The notes below the pieces were generated by a model that ran no database searches, was not told the origin of the DNA, and saw only the letters and a list, made by a program, of their open reading frames with translations. A DNA stretch of 41,031 bases from Myxococcales bacterium (GTDB taxonomy: Bacteria > Myxococcota_A > UBA796 > GCA-2862545): the NCBI GenBank assembly GCA_019634415.1, contig JAHQVJ010000139.1, positions 1 through 41,031 on the forward strand, given 5' to 3'. Of this stretch, positions 1-7,517 are shown in pieces (positions within the stretch are counted from its first letter, which is position 1; every line of letters starts with the position of its first letter). The translations under genes were made by a program, and so were the position numbers.

Positions 1-155
1 ACCACCTGACCGTCGGGTGCCACGGACACCCCGGTGACCTGCACGTCTCCGAGCGCGAGCGCCTCCAGATCGATCCGCTCCACCTCCGCGAGCTCGAGCT
101 CGGCGGTGCAGCCCATCCCCATCAACGCGACGGTCCATCCCCACATCGAGCGCAT
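1..155 (-). CDS. N-terminus of a lipoprotein, cut by the window edge
   Basis: Read on the minus strand, an ATG at 155 opens a frame that stays open to the window edge (51 codons visible). The product starts with a short hydrophobic stretch ending in a lipobox-like GMGC (Cys16), followed by an acidic segment and then a stretch ending in VSVAPDG. That last motif is common in beta-propeller proteins, but too little is visible to assign a fold. The signal indicates export and lipid anchoring. The gene is divergent from the hydrolase at 256, so the 100 bp between them should hold both promoters; no convincing -35/-10 pair was found there. The function is unknown. Confidence 0.6.
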   Translation of the reverse strand, partial: MRSMWGWTVALMGMGCTAELELAEVERIDLEALALGDVQVTGVSVAPDGQV

Positions 156-255
156 TCCACCCTCACAGTGCCCACATCAGGAGCCTAGCCGGCGCCGCTC
201 CGACCCGCGCGATCTCCCTCGGGCCTTTCGTATTGGCGCTGCGTACACTGCGACC

Positions 256-960
256 ATGACCGTCTTGTTCATCCACGGACTCGAGAGCGGACCTGGAGGC
301 ACCAAGGTGCGCCGGCTCCGAGAGCTGGGCTTCGAGGTGGCCGCCGAGGACATGCACATGTCGGTGCGGCGGTGGACCAAACGCAACAGCGTGATCCGCT
401 CCCTGGTCCGCAGCCCGGAGCCCGTGGCCCTCACCCTGGGCGTGGTCGCGGCCACTGCAGTCGCCTGTCTGGGGTGGGGCTCGGTGGGGCTGTTGGTGCT
501 CGCGATCTGGCCCACATGGGCGGCGCTGCGATGGCGCCGGTGGTTCGGCCAGGCGCTCGGCCGCAGCCGAGAGCGCTGCGTGCAGGTCCAGCGCGAGGCG
601 CTGCGCACCCACCAGCCCGCCGTGGTGATCGGATCGAGCTGGGGAGGTGCCGTGTTGGCCGAGCTGATCGCGGAGGGCGCCTGGACAGGCCCCACCGTGC
701 TGCTGGCCCCCGCGATCCGGCGCGCGCAGCTGGCCATCGATCCGGATCGCTACCCCGCGCTGGTGAAGGCGCTGCGGGCCCACGGACGGCGTGCGCCGGT
801 GCACGTCTTCCACGATCCCGAAGATCCGGTGGTGCCCTACCAGGGCAGCCTTGATCTGGCGCAGGGAGGCGACGTGCACCTGCATCCGGTACCTGGCGGC
901 GGCCACCGGCTGCTGCCCGTGCTGGAGCTGCCCGAGCTGCAGGCCCTGCTCACTCCGTGA
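256..960 (+). CDS. Alpha/beta-hydrolase with internal membrane segment
   Basis: The 234-residue product opens with MTVLFIHGLES, the first strand and HG oxyanion motif of alpha/beta hydrolases. The nucleophile elbow is GSSWGG (about residues 124-129), and late segments HDPEDPVVPY and GGGHR supply the expected acid and histidine. Between these, residues about 56-92 form a hydrophobic insert (alternating Val, Ala, Leu and Gly) that could be one or two membrane helices or a lid. This is unusual for small esterases of the family. ATG 256 was chosen because the family's first strand begins directly at this Met; the frame is open further upstream but that part does not look like hydrolase. The substrate is unknown. 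Its last 11 bp overlap the end of the convergent oxygenase gene. Confidence 0.85.
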   Translation: MTVLFIHGLESGPGGTKVRRLRELGFEVAAEDMHMSVRRWTKRNSVIRSLVRSPEPVALTLGVVAATAVACLGWGSVGLLVLAIWPTWAALRWRRWFGQALGRSRERCVQVQREALRTHQPAVVIGSSWGGAVLAELIAEGAWTGPTVLLAPAIRRAQLAIDPDRYPALVKALRAHGRRAPVHVFHDPEDPVVPYQGSLDLAQGGDVHLHPVPGGGHRLLPVLELPELQALLTP

Positions 961-1927
961 GCGCGCCGGCCTTGCGTCCCGGGTGGTACCAAGGATGCAC
1001 GTGGGGCCAGCGAAAGCCGCCCAGCGACACGGAGATGGAGGGAGACGTGGCCACCACCTGGTGCCACCACCCCACCGGCAGGAACACGGCGTCTGCGGGC
1101 TCCAGATCCGCCACCCACCACCGCACGTCGCCTCCGCCGTCCGCCCGCGGATCGGCGAGATTGAACACGCCGTCGGCGGTGTCGAGCAGCGAGGGCTCGA
1201 GCGGCGAGGCGAGCCACACCCGCTTGGTGCCCTCCACCTGCACGAGCCAGGCGCTGCTCTGATCGTGATGCAGCGGCGTGCGCGTGCCCTCGGGACCGAT
1301 CCACAGCCGCGGCACCACGTCGTCGGCGCAGCCCGGCAAGCGGCCGACATGGGCCCGCAGCGGGGCGAGGGCAGGCTGCGACAGCAGGTCGTTGCGCCCC
1401 ACGGCGTAGACGTCGTCGCTGGCGGGCCCCAGGCAGGCCTCCATCAGCTGCGCCAGCGACATGCGGTGCGTCACGGCATCGCGGTCCGCCCACCAGCGGT
1501 CCTGCCGGGAGCGCCCCTGCAGCACCTCCACCTCCGCTTCGCCGTACGCACGGGCGAGCCCGACGTGGGTCCAGGCCAGGGCGGGCCAATCCGCAGCGCC
1601 CCCGCGGAACACCACGGGCCGGTGGGCGCTGAACCAGCCGAGCTCGAACGCCTCCTCCGACAGCTCGTCGACCTCGAAGGGTGCGGACGACCGCACCGTG
1701 CGCGACAGCCGCGCTGCCTGCTCCACACCTGCGCTGCGGGCCATCACCCGACGGGCGCCGGCGAGCTCCGGCGAGTCGTCGACGCGCTGCACCTCGGCGA
1801 GGGCCCGGTCGGGTGCGAGCCCCTGCTGCACCAAAACCGCCACCACGTCCGCTGGCGGCGCCCCTCGGAGCAGGTTCTCCGCGATCCAGGACGACCAGGC
1901 CGGATCCACGGGAGCGGGCCCGCTCAC
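950..1927 (-). CDS. Cupin_8/JmjC-like Fe(II)/2-oxoglutarate oxygenase
   Basis: The product has 325 residues. The C-terminal half carries the JmjC/cupin_8 pattern: TPLHHD (H220, D222) as the HxD metal ligands, a core strand QVEGTKRVWLASP, and WWHQV (H289) as the distal histidine. The middle has PVVFRGGAADWPA, the usual entry motif of this family (cf. 'RPVVLRGLVADWPA'). Family members hydroxylate protein or small-molecule substrates using Fe(II), O2 and 2-oxoglutarate; the substrate here cannot be read from sequence. The N-terminal about 75 residues are a helical extension of unknown role. The start is a GTG that shares GTGA with the stop of the upstream lipoprotein gene, so the two are probably translationally coupled. 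Confidence 0.85.
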   Translation of the reverse strand: MSGPAPVDPAWSSWIAENLLRGAPPADVVAVLVQQGLAPDRALAEVQRVDDSPELAGARRVMARSAGVEQAARLSRTVRSSAPFEVDELSEEAFELGWFSAHRPVVFRGGAADWPALAWTHVGLARAYGEAEVEVLQGRSRQDRWWADRDAVTHRMSLAQLMEACLGPASDDVYAVGRNDLLSQPALAPLRAHVGRLPGCADDVVPRLWIGPEGTRTPLHHDQSSAWLVQVEGTKRVWLASPLEPSLLDTADGVFNLADPRADGGGDVRWWVADLEPADAVFLPVGWWHQVVATSPSISVSLGGFRWPHVHPWYHPGRKAGALTE

Positions 1928-2334
1928 TCCGAGCGCAGCACCGGCACCGACGGTGGCGCCGACACCGAGCTGGGTGTCGCGGAGTCACCCGTGGTGGGTG
2001 CGGGCATCGGCGGGATGATCACGGCGGTGTCCGCGGTGCCGGCGGTGTCCGGGTACGGCATCGGCGGGAGGGCCGTGTCCGCGGTGGGGTCGGGGTACGG
2101 CATCGGCGGGATCGCCGTGTCGGCGGTCTGAGCCGTGGGCACCATCGTGTCCGCGGTGGGGGGCGGCATGGGCGTGTCGTAGATCGTCGTGTAGGGCCCG
2201 GTGTCCGAGTCCGGCGGCGGCATGGGCGGAATCTCGGTGGAGTCCGTGGGGGGCGACATGGGCGCAATGATGGTGCCGCTGTCTCCTCCGACACAGGCGG
2301 CGACGAGCAGAACGGGAAACGGGGTGAGTCGCAT
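1924..2334 (-). CDS. Pro/Asp/Thr-rich repeat lipoprotein
   Basis: This 136-residue product begins MRLTPFPVLLVAACVGG, a short lipoprotein signal with lipobox VAAC (Cys14). The rest is low complexity: repeated PPMP units separated by DTA/TAD runs, including two near-identical units TADTAIPPMPYPD and TADTALPPMPYPD. Such regions are extended and probably disordered, and may act as a stalk or spacer on the outer membrane; that role is inference. No catalytic domain is visible. Its stop overlaps the GTG start of the JmjC-like gene, which suggests one transcript. An AAGG about 7 nt before the ATG can serve as Shine-Dalgarno sequence. Confidence 0.75.
   Translation of the reverse strand: MRLTPFPVLLVAACVGGDSGTIIAPMSPPTDSTEIPPMPPPDSDTGPYTTIYDTPMPPPTADTMVPTAQTADTAIPPMPYPDPTADTALPPMPYPDTAGTADTAVIIPPMPAPTTGDSATPSSVSAPPSVPVLRSE
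2050..2127. repeat. Two imperfect tandem copies inside the Pro-rich lipoprotein gene
   Basis: Copies at about 2050-2085 and 2091-2127 share GGTACGGCATCGGCGGGA followed by CCGTGTC and GCGGT. A degenerate third copy lies at about 2003-2036. They encode the PPMPYPD/TADTA units, so the protein repeat arose by DNA-level duplication. Confidence 0.7.
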
Positions 2335-2345
2335 GCATGGACCTT

Positions 2346-2362
2346 AGACGGTTTTTTCGTCT
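2346..2362 (-). promoter_or_regulatory. A-loop hairpin in the 5' leader of the Pro-rich lipoprotein gene
   Basis: Five complementary bases (AGACG/CGTCT) enclose a 7-nt loop that reads as a run of A on the minus strand. It lies 12 nt before the ATG at 2334 and just upstream of the AAGG that may bind the ribosome. It is short and may be fortuitous. Confidence 0.3.
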
Positions 2363-2516
2363 GCCGCTTTCCAATCGCCAGCGCTCGTTCCAACGGCGTC
2401 TCGAGGGAGGGACCCCTCGGATCCGAATGGCGACATCCGTCCGATCTTCGGCGACAGCGGCCATGGTGCCGCGACGCAGCCCGCGGTGAACTGCCCGTGC
2501 CACTCCTGGAGGACGC

Positions 2517-2840
2517 ATGGCACGCCTGTTCACCGTCGCCGCCCTGTTGCTGGGCATCACCACCGCCTGCGACGGCATCACCACCACCGACGACGACAAG
2601 ACCACCGACACCGGCGCCGCCGAGGGCAGCTGCGCCGTGTTCTGCGGCTTCGTGCAAGACGCCAGCCCATCCCAGGAGACCTGCGTCGACGACGAGTTCA
2701 GCGGGCTGGGCTACGACACCACGTCCGTCGCCTGCCAGACGTTGGCCGACACCGAAGCCAGCTGCCTGTCGTGCATGGTCACCATCGCCGCCAGCGACGA
2801 GGATTGCACCGACGTCACCGCGACGTGCGTGACCCAGTAG
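2517..2840 (+). CDS. Small cysteine-rich lipoprotein
   Basis: The product has 107 residues with a clear lipoprotein signal, MARLFTVAALLLGITTAC (lipobox TTAC, Cys18). An acidic Thr/Asp linker (DGITTTDDDK) follows, then a compact domain with eight cysteines in pairs such as SCAVFC and SCLSC, compatible with four disulfides in the oxidising periplasm or on the surface. Similar small 'lipobox, DTDT linker, Cys domain' proteins are common in Myxococcota genomes and lack known function. A GGAGG (2508-2512) lies 4 nt before the ATG and supports the start. The last 26 bp overlap the convergent AraC gene. Confidence 0.75.
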   Translation: MARLFTVAALLLGITTACDGITTTDDDKTTDTGAAEGSCAVFCGFVQDASPSQETCVDDEFSGLGYDTTSVACQTLADTEASCLSCMVTIAASDEDCTDVTATCVTQ

Positions 2841-3792
2841 CGGCCAGCCAGGCCGACGGGGACTGCCCACTCCAGCGGCGGAAGGCCCGGTGGAAGCCGC
2901 GCGGCCCCGCGAAGCCCAGCCTCGACGCCACCTCCCCCACGGGTGCGTCGGGTAGCCACTGGCGCGCCAGATCGAAGCGCACCTCGTCGAGGACTCGCTG
3001 AAAACGCGTGCCCTCGGCGGCCAGGCGACGGTCCAGGGAGCGCGAAGACGTGCCGAAGTGACGCGCGGCCTCCGCCAAGCTCGGTGTGCCGCGGGTCAGC
3101 TCCCCCGCGAGCCAGGCGCTCAGCTGCTCGACGAGGCCCAGCGCGGGCGCCTGCTGCGCCACCCCGTGAGCCAACCGCTCGAAGGCGCGCGAGATGGCCG
3201 GATCGCTACCCCGCAAGGGCAGCGCCGCCGTGGCGGACGTGATCACCAAGGCGTTGCGCACGCTCGCCGGCTGGGCCCTGCCCTCGAAGGCCTCGAGATC
3301 GCCGTCCGCGTGGGTCACCTCCAGCCGCTCGAGGCGGAACTGGCCGTGGGTGGCCAAGAGGGCCGAGTGCACCACGTCGGCGAGGTAGAACTCCACCAGG
3401 CGTCGCTCCCCCGCACTTCGTGGCGCATAGTCCAGCGTGGCCGTCCACGAGCCTGCGCCCCGCTGGATCTCCCAGCAGCCCTTGGACGACGTGGCAGCCC
3501 AGGTCTGAGCGAGAGCGAGCCAACCCTCCCCCACCGTCGTTCGGGTCCTGGCCGACAGCTGCACCAGGCTGTGGTGGTCCTGCCAGGGGATCCGCGCCGC
3601 GCGCACCGCGATCCCCACCCCCGCACGGGTGGCCGCATCGGCGAACAGGTCCACCACCTGCGCCAGCGGGAGCCGCTGCTCGAAGGCGGGCGGCTGCTCC
3701 GTCGACAGCGCGTGGGATGGCGCGACGACGCCCTCCAGCTGCAGCCGTCGCAGCAGGTGCCAGGGGACCACGGCGGACACGGTGTGAGGCAT
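2815..3792 (-). CDS. AraC-family regulator with arabinose-binding-type N-domain
   Basis: The product from ATG 3792 has 325 residues. The N-terminal part (segments SAVVPWHLLRRLQLEG and LPLAQVVDLFADAATRAG) matches the long N-terminal ligand domain (Arabinose_bd type) found in OruR/Rv1395-like AraC proteins. The C-terminal about 100 residues hold two helix-turn-helix motifs: PSLAEAARHFGTSSRSLDRRL and the recognition region VGEVASRLGFAGPRGFHRAF, ending RRWSGQSPSAW. It should be a DNA-binding activator. The frame is open further upstream, but that part runs across the start of the divergent lipoprotein gene, so ATG 3792 is preferred. Family members often control lipid or amino-acid catabolism near them; no such target is evident here. 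Confidence 0.88.
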   Translation of the reverse strand: MPHTVSAVVPWHLLRRLQLEGVVAPSHALSTEQPPAFEQRLPLAQVVDLFADAATRAGVGIAVRAARIPWQDHHSLVQLSARTRTTVGEGWLALAQTWAATSSKGCWEIQRGAGSWTATLDYAPRSAGERRLVEFYLADVVHSALLATHGQFRLERLEVTHADGDLEAFEGRAQPASVRNALVITSATAALPLRGSDPAISRAFERLAHGVAQQAPALGLVEQLSAWLAGELTRGTPSLAEAARHFGTSSRSLDRRLAAEGTRFQRVLDEVRFDLARQWLPDAPVGEVASRLGFAGPRGFHRAFRRWSGQSPSAWLAATGSRTSR

Positions 3793-3801
3793 GAGGTGTC
3801 C

Positions 3802-3807
3802 TATGAT
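3802..3807 (+). promoter_or_regulatory. Possible -10 element for the lipoprotein gene at 3830
   Basis: TATGAT matches the sigma-70 -10 consensus at five of six positions and lies in the 37-bp gap between two divergent starts. No good -35 is visible 16-18 bp upstream. Confidence 0.3.
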
Positions 3808-3829
3808 GCGCCGCGCCGTCGGGGGGAAC

Positions 3830-5050
3830 ATGCGGATCGGTTGGTTAGCAGCGCTCGCGTGCGTGTCGTCGGCGTGTGGCACACCGGTGATCAACGACTT
3901 CCGGGTGGCCAAGCGCCAGGCGCTGGCCGGTCCCGATCCCGTGCCCACGAACTGGCGCCCCGATGCCGTGCTCCACCTCTCCGGTGCCCTCGTGGACCAC
4001 GTGCTACAGCGCACCCTGAGCGAGTACGGCACGCTCACGGGCACGCTGAAGTCGGGGGTGGCCAACACATCGCTTCAGCCCAAGCTCTCCATCCAGGAGC
4101 TGGTGCTGTCGGACGGCAGCTGCCGCGAGTGCGTGGCGGTGGATCTGACCCTGGGGGGCACCGTCGACGTGCACACGCCCTTGGCCGGGACCTCGGCCTC
4201 GATGGAGGTGAAGGGTCGCTTCGACGCCGTCTTCGATGTGGTGCCGGAAGGTGACTCCTGGGTGGTGCACGTGCGCCCCAACGCGCTTCAGGATCTGGAG
4301 CTGACCATCGGCGGCGCCAGCCTCGAGTTCGCTGCCCGTCCGCTGCGGCGCTGGGTGAACCGCCAGCTGCTCTCCGACGTGCCTCCCCAAGAGGTCACGC
4401 GCTTCGGCGACACCGGCCTGCCCCTGGTCGCCGCCCGTATCCGCGCCGAGGGGCGCACCATTCAGGTCCACCTGCGCACCGCCGTCCCCGATCCGAAGCC
4501 CGTGGCGATCCGCTCCGATCTCCAGGCAGTGGCCGCCTACAACGAGGCCAGCGCGCCGGGCTGGCGCCTCGACATCTCGCCGGACACCCTGGTGGCGCTG
4601 GCCGCCGCCGACGCCTTCGCCAACGGGGCCGTGAGCAACCACGTGGTGCCCGTGCCCACCTCGCTGTCCCTCGACGACGATGCGTTCGCCATGGGTCTGC
4701 GGCTGTGGCGCATCAAGGGTCGAGGCTGGTGGCGGGACTACGAGGTGCCCGGCACCGTCGACGTGCAGGGTCGTCGGATCACCCTGGACCCCGGAGAAGC
4801 CACCACGGTGGCGAAGTCACGGGGAGCCGTGCTCTCCCACCCCCTCGCGGCCCTGTTCAAGAAGATGATCCTGACCGCCATCGAGGACGCCATGGCCATG
4901 TCCGTGCCCGCCACCCACCGCAACGAGGAGGGCTCGCTGCGCACGGTGGTGCGGCTGAGGGATCTGCAGGGCGAGGACGGCGTGGTGACGGCCACGGGCA
5001 CGATGAAGCTCGAGTCCCGCCGCCGCGTCCGCAAGGACCGCAAGCCCTGA
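3830..5050 (+). CDS. Lipoprotein of unknown function with duplicated beta-rich halves
   Basis: The start at ATG 3830 gives MRIGWLAALACVSSACGTP, a lipoprotein signal with lipobox SSAC (Cys16); a GGGGGG tract directly upstream can act as Shine-Dalgarno sequence. The mature protein of about 390 residues has no motif I recognise. It shows alternating beta-strand-like segments, for example SIQELVLSDG and VDLTLGGTVDV, then an 'LRRWVNRQLLSDVP' helix. A second part follows with a similar pattern, ending in a basic tail (RRRVRKDRKP). The helix-plus-strand layout loosely recalls lipid-binding TULIP-type proteins; this is a guess and needs structure prediction. It is followed after 30 bp by the FHA/transglycosylase gene, possibly the same transcript. 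Confidence 0.75.
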   Translation: MRIGWLAALACVSSACGTPVINDFRVAKRQALAGPDPVPTNWRPDAVLHLSGALVDHVLQRTLSEYGTLTGTLKSGVANTSLQPKLSIQELVLSDGSCRECVAVDLTLGGTVDVHTPLAGTSASMEVKGRFDAVFDVVPEGDSWVVHVRPNALQDLELTIGGASLEFAARPLRRWVNRQLLSDVPPQEVTRFGDTGLPLVAARIRAEGRTIQVHLRTAVPDPKPVAIRSDLQAVAAYNEASAPGWRLDISPDTLVALAAADAFANGAVSNHVVPVPTSLSLDDDAFAMGLRLWRIKGRGWWRDYEVPGTVDVQGRRITLDPGEATTVAKSRGAVLSHPLAALFKKMILTAIEDAMAMSVPATHRNEEGSLRTVVRLRDLQGEDGVVTATGTMKLESRRRVRKDRKP

Positions 5051-5080
5051 TAGGCTAGGCCACACCAAGCGGGTAAGGCA

Positions 5081-6736
5081 GTGGCGCAGGAACGCTGGGA
5101 CGTCGTCGTGGAGCTGGTCAACGGCCCCCTGTCCACCGTGGGACAGCAGGTGCTGCGTGGGCCCGTGGTGCGGATCGGCGCCAACCCCGGGCCCGGCGGC
5201 TTCAAGCTCGCCGGCTACCGTGGCCTCGACGCCCGACAGTGCGTGATCACCGCCTACGAGGGCGGCATCGCGTCGGTCGCCCCCGTGGGCCAGAACCAGG
5301 TGCGCCTCGCGCCCCACGCCAACGTGCGCTGGCAGGACATCGATCCCCTCAACGACACCGCCAACCTCACCCCAGGGTGCGTGCTGCACCTGGGGCCCGT
5401 CGGGCGCGGCGCCACCCTGACCTTCGTGTCGTGCCAGCGCCTGGGGGTGTGGCAGGAGGGCCAGCTCGCGTCGGAGGCCGCCGACGTCGACGATCCCGGG
5501 CCCGTGGCGGCCCCGGGGGGCGGCCCCGCCATCGCCGCCGTGGACGCGCGCAAGGTCGGGCGGATCCGGACCAGCCTGGCCCCCGTGTGGTTCCTCGGCT
5601 GCGCCATGCTCATCGCCGTGACCTCGGCCAGCACCATCCTGCTGGCTGGCGTGTTCCAGTACCTCAACCGCGACGTGGCGGTGATCGGGCCCGAGGGCGA
5701 CGGCTACGAGATGTGGGAGTCGGTGGACCTGGAGCAGGCCACCCTCGATCTTCGTCTGCTGGAGGGACTGGAGCAGCCCTACATGCACTTCGTGGTGCGC
5801 CCCAACATGGAGGCCGCGGGCCGCCGTGGCCAGGGGCTGGAGGAGCGCGACGCCTGGGACGAGCGCTTCTTCCAGTTCGTGTCGGCGTCGGTGGAGCGCC
5901 ACGGCAAGGCGTGGCGGTTCTTTCGTCGACTGGAGGCCGTGCGGGTGGAGTACGGCCGCGTGGTGCTCGCCCTGCGCGACTCGGAGCTGCCCGAGGTCTT
6001 CGCCGCCATGCCCTACCAGGAGAGCCTGTACCAGTCGGCGGCCACCAGCGAGGTCTGCGCCAAGGGCTGGTGGCAGTTCATGCCCGAGGTGGCCCACCGC
6101 TTGAACAAGGAGGGCCTGGACTTTCGCGTGGCGGACTGCCGCTTCCGCGGCAACGACAGCGCCAGCTGGAGCCCCACCGACACCGCCCCCCCACCCAACG
6201 TGCGCAAGAACGGCGCCTACATGGACGGCGGGGCCTGCATGATCGATCGATGCCGCGTGGACGACCGCACCGATCTGCGCAAGGCCACGGCCGCTGCGAT
6301 CTTCACCCTGGAGGAGGCCTTCCGCGACCCGCTGCTCCGTCAGTCGGGGAGTGCGGTGCAGCTCACCATGACCAGCCACAACGCCGGCTACGACGACGAG
6401 CGCTTCGGGCGCAAGTACCGCAAGGCCTACAACGTGCGCCCCGCCTACAAGAAGTGGCTGGCTCGCAACCCGGGCAAGGGCTCCCTCTTCACCGGCCAGA
6501 ACATCAAGTGCCGCAGCCACGCCGACAAGGGCACCTGCGGTGGCGCCTACCTCGCCGAGACGCAGCACTACGCCTACACCATCGTGGCCCAGCACTTCCT
6601 CGCCGTGTGCTACTACGCCCAGAACTACGGGCAGGAGCGCGCCTTCGCCCCCTGGCGCCTCTTCACCAGCAGCGACGGCTACTGCTCCACCTTCGACGTG
6701 CCCTCGCGGGCCGAGGTCCTGGCAGGTTCGAGATGA
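5081..6736 (+). CDS. FHA-like/TM/lytic transglycosylase (SLT) fusion
   Basis: The 551-residue product has three parts. Residues about 1-125 resemble an FHA-type beta domain (VVRIGANPGPGGFKL, then a 'D..QCVITAYEG' strand and LTPGCVLHLG). A single hydrophobic helix lies at about 168-193. A C-terminal periplasmic domain shows hallmarks of lytic transglycosylases: AAMPYQES (catalytic Glu in the ES pair), GWWQFMP (equivalent of GLMQIMP), and TSHNAGY (equivalent of AYNAG). It should cleave peptidoglycan glycan strands in the periplasm, while the FHA-like part faces the cytoplasm and could bind a phosphothreonine partner. Several cysteines in the C-terminal domain may form disulfides. GTG 5081 is preceded by TAAGG. 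Its stop overlaps the next ATG. Confidence 0.82.
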   Translation: MAQERWDVVVELVNGPLSTVGQQVLRGPVVRIGANPGPGGFKLAGYRGLDARQCVITAYEGGIASVAPVGQNQVRLAPHANVRWQDIDPLNDTANLTPGCVLHLGPVGRGATLTFVSCQRLGVWQEGQLASEAADVDDPGPVAAPGGGPAIAAVDARKVGRIRTSLAPVWFLGCAMLIAVTSASTILLAGVFQYLNRDVAVIGPEGDGYEMWESVDLEQATLDLRLLEGLEQPYMHFVVRPNMEAAGRRGQGLEERDAWDERFFQFVSASVERHGKAWRFFRRLEAVRVEYGRVVLALRDSELPEVFAAMPYQESLYQSAATSEVCAKGWWQFMPEVAHRLNKEGLDFRVADCRFRGNDSASWSPTDTAPPPNVRKNGAYMDGGACMIDRCRVDDRTDLRKATAAAIFTLEEAFRDPLLRQSGSAVQLTMTSHNAGYDDERFGRKYRKAYNVRPAYKKWLARNPGKGSLFTGQNIKCRSHADKGTCGGAYLAETQHYAYTIVAQHFLAVCYYAQNYGQERAFAPWRLFTSSDGYCSTFDVPSRAEVLAGSR

Positions 6737-7431
6737 CCCTCCGCCCCTTCGTGGTCGCCGCACTGCTCATCGTCGCCGTGCTCCTCGTTGGGGCGCTGCT
6801 GGCCAACGAGCGCATCCTGGATCCCGACGAGAGCCCCGAGCTCGAGAAGTTCGACGAGCCGCTGCGCGGTCTTCAGTACCTGCCAGGGAACCGGCGCGGG
6901 AACTTCCAGGCCATGGGCATGGAGTTCGAGATGGCCGAAGCGACGGCCAGCCACATCCACCGCTTCCAGGGCCAAGCTCCCCGCTTCGAGGCACTGCTCG
7001 ACGAGCACGCCGCCGAGCTCGTGGACGTGTTCTGCCCGAGCGACCTGCCTCAGCCCTACGGCGCGCTGGCCTACCTGGTCACGCAGGAGAACGACCAGCG
7101 ACGGGTGCTCGACGCCGATCTGCTCACCCGGTTCGAGCGGCAGCTCTGGTACGACGACACCGGGCTCGTGCCGGCGCTGCACGATCGCTTCGAGCGCACG
7201 GAGAACCGCAAGGGCCAGGCCACGCTGATGGCTGTGTCCGCGGCCCTGCTGGGGCGCGAGGAAGACGCGCTCACGGGTCGCAGCCCCTGGTCGTCGAGCC
7301 TGCTGGGGAGCTGGGGCTTCGCGCGCCTGATCGGCCAGGAGCCCCAGGTCCAGCGCGTGACCATCGAGTACTTCGCGCTGATGCACTGGCTCACGGAGCT
7401 GGCCAACACCCGAGACGGGATCTGTAGCTGA
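6733..7431 (+). CDS. Membrane-anchored protein coupled to the transglycosylase
   Basis: This 232-residue protein starts with one hydrophobic helix (residues about 5-24, AALLIVAVLLVGALLA) and continues as a soluble, mostly helical domain rich in Glu, Leu and Arg. I recognise no family. The ATG lies in an ATGA overlap with the transglycosylase stop, so the two are almost certainly co-translated and may form one envelope complex. If the helix is an uncleaved anchor, the soluble domain is periplasmic, on the same side as the SLT domain. Confidence 0.72.
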   Translation: MTLRPFVVAALLIVAVLLVGALLANERILDPDESPELEKFDEPLRGLQYLPGNRRGNFQAMGMEFEMAEATASHIHRFQGQAPRFEALLDEHAAELVDVFCPSDLPQPYGALAYLVTQENDQRRVLDADLLTRFERQLWYDDTGLVPALHDRFERTENRKGQATLMAVSAALLGREEDALTGRSPWSSSLLGSWGFARLIGQEPQVQRVTIEYFALMHWLTELANTRDGICS

Positions 7432-7470
7432 GGGCTGCAGTTACGCATTGGTCGCCTGGCTGACCACCGC

Positions 7471-7479
7471 TGTTATAGT
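7471..7479 (+). promoter_or_regulatory. Extended -10 promoter for the kinase gene
   Basis: TGTTATAGT fits the extended -10 pattern TGnTATAAT with one mismatch. It lies 39 bp before the TTG start, in the only gap of this block. A TTGGTC at 7448 is 20 bp upstream, too far for a normal -35, so the extended -10 would carry recognition. Confidence 0.45.
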
Positions 7480-7517
7480 CGCGTCGTGCGGCGCAGAACG
7501 TCGGTGAGGCCCCCCCG

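Noticed and set aside
4817..6763. A 648-codon open frame on the minus strand opposite the transglycosylase.
   Set aside because: It is the antisense of a high-GC gene: repetitive His/Gly/Val/Ala composition, no domain, and the plus-strand frame has clear motifs.
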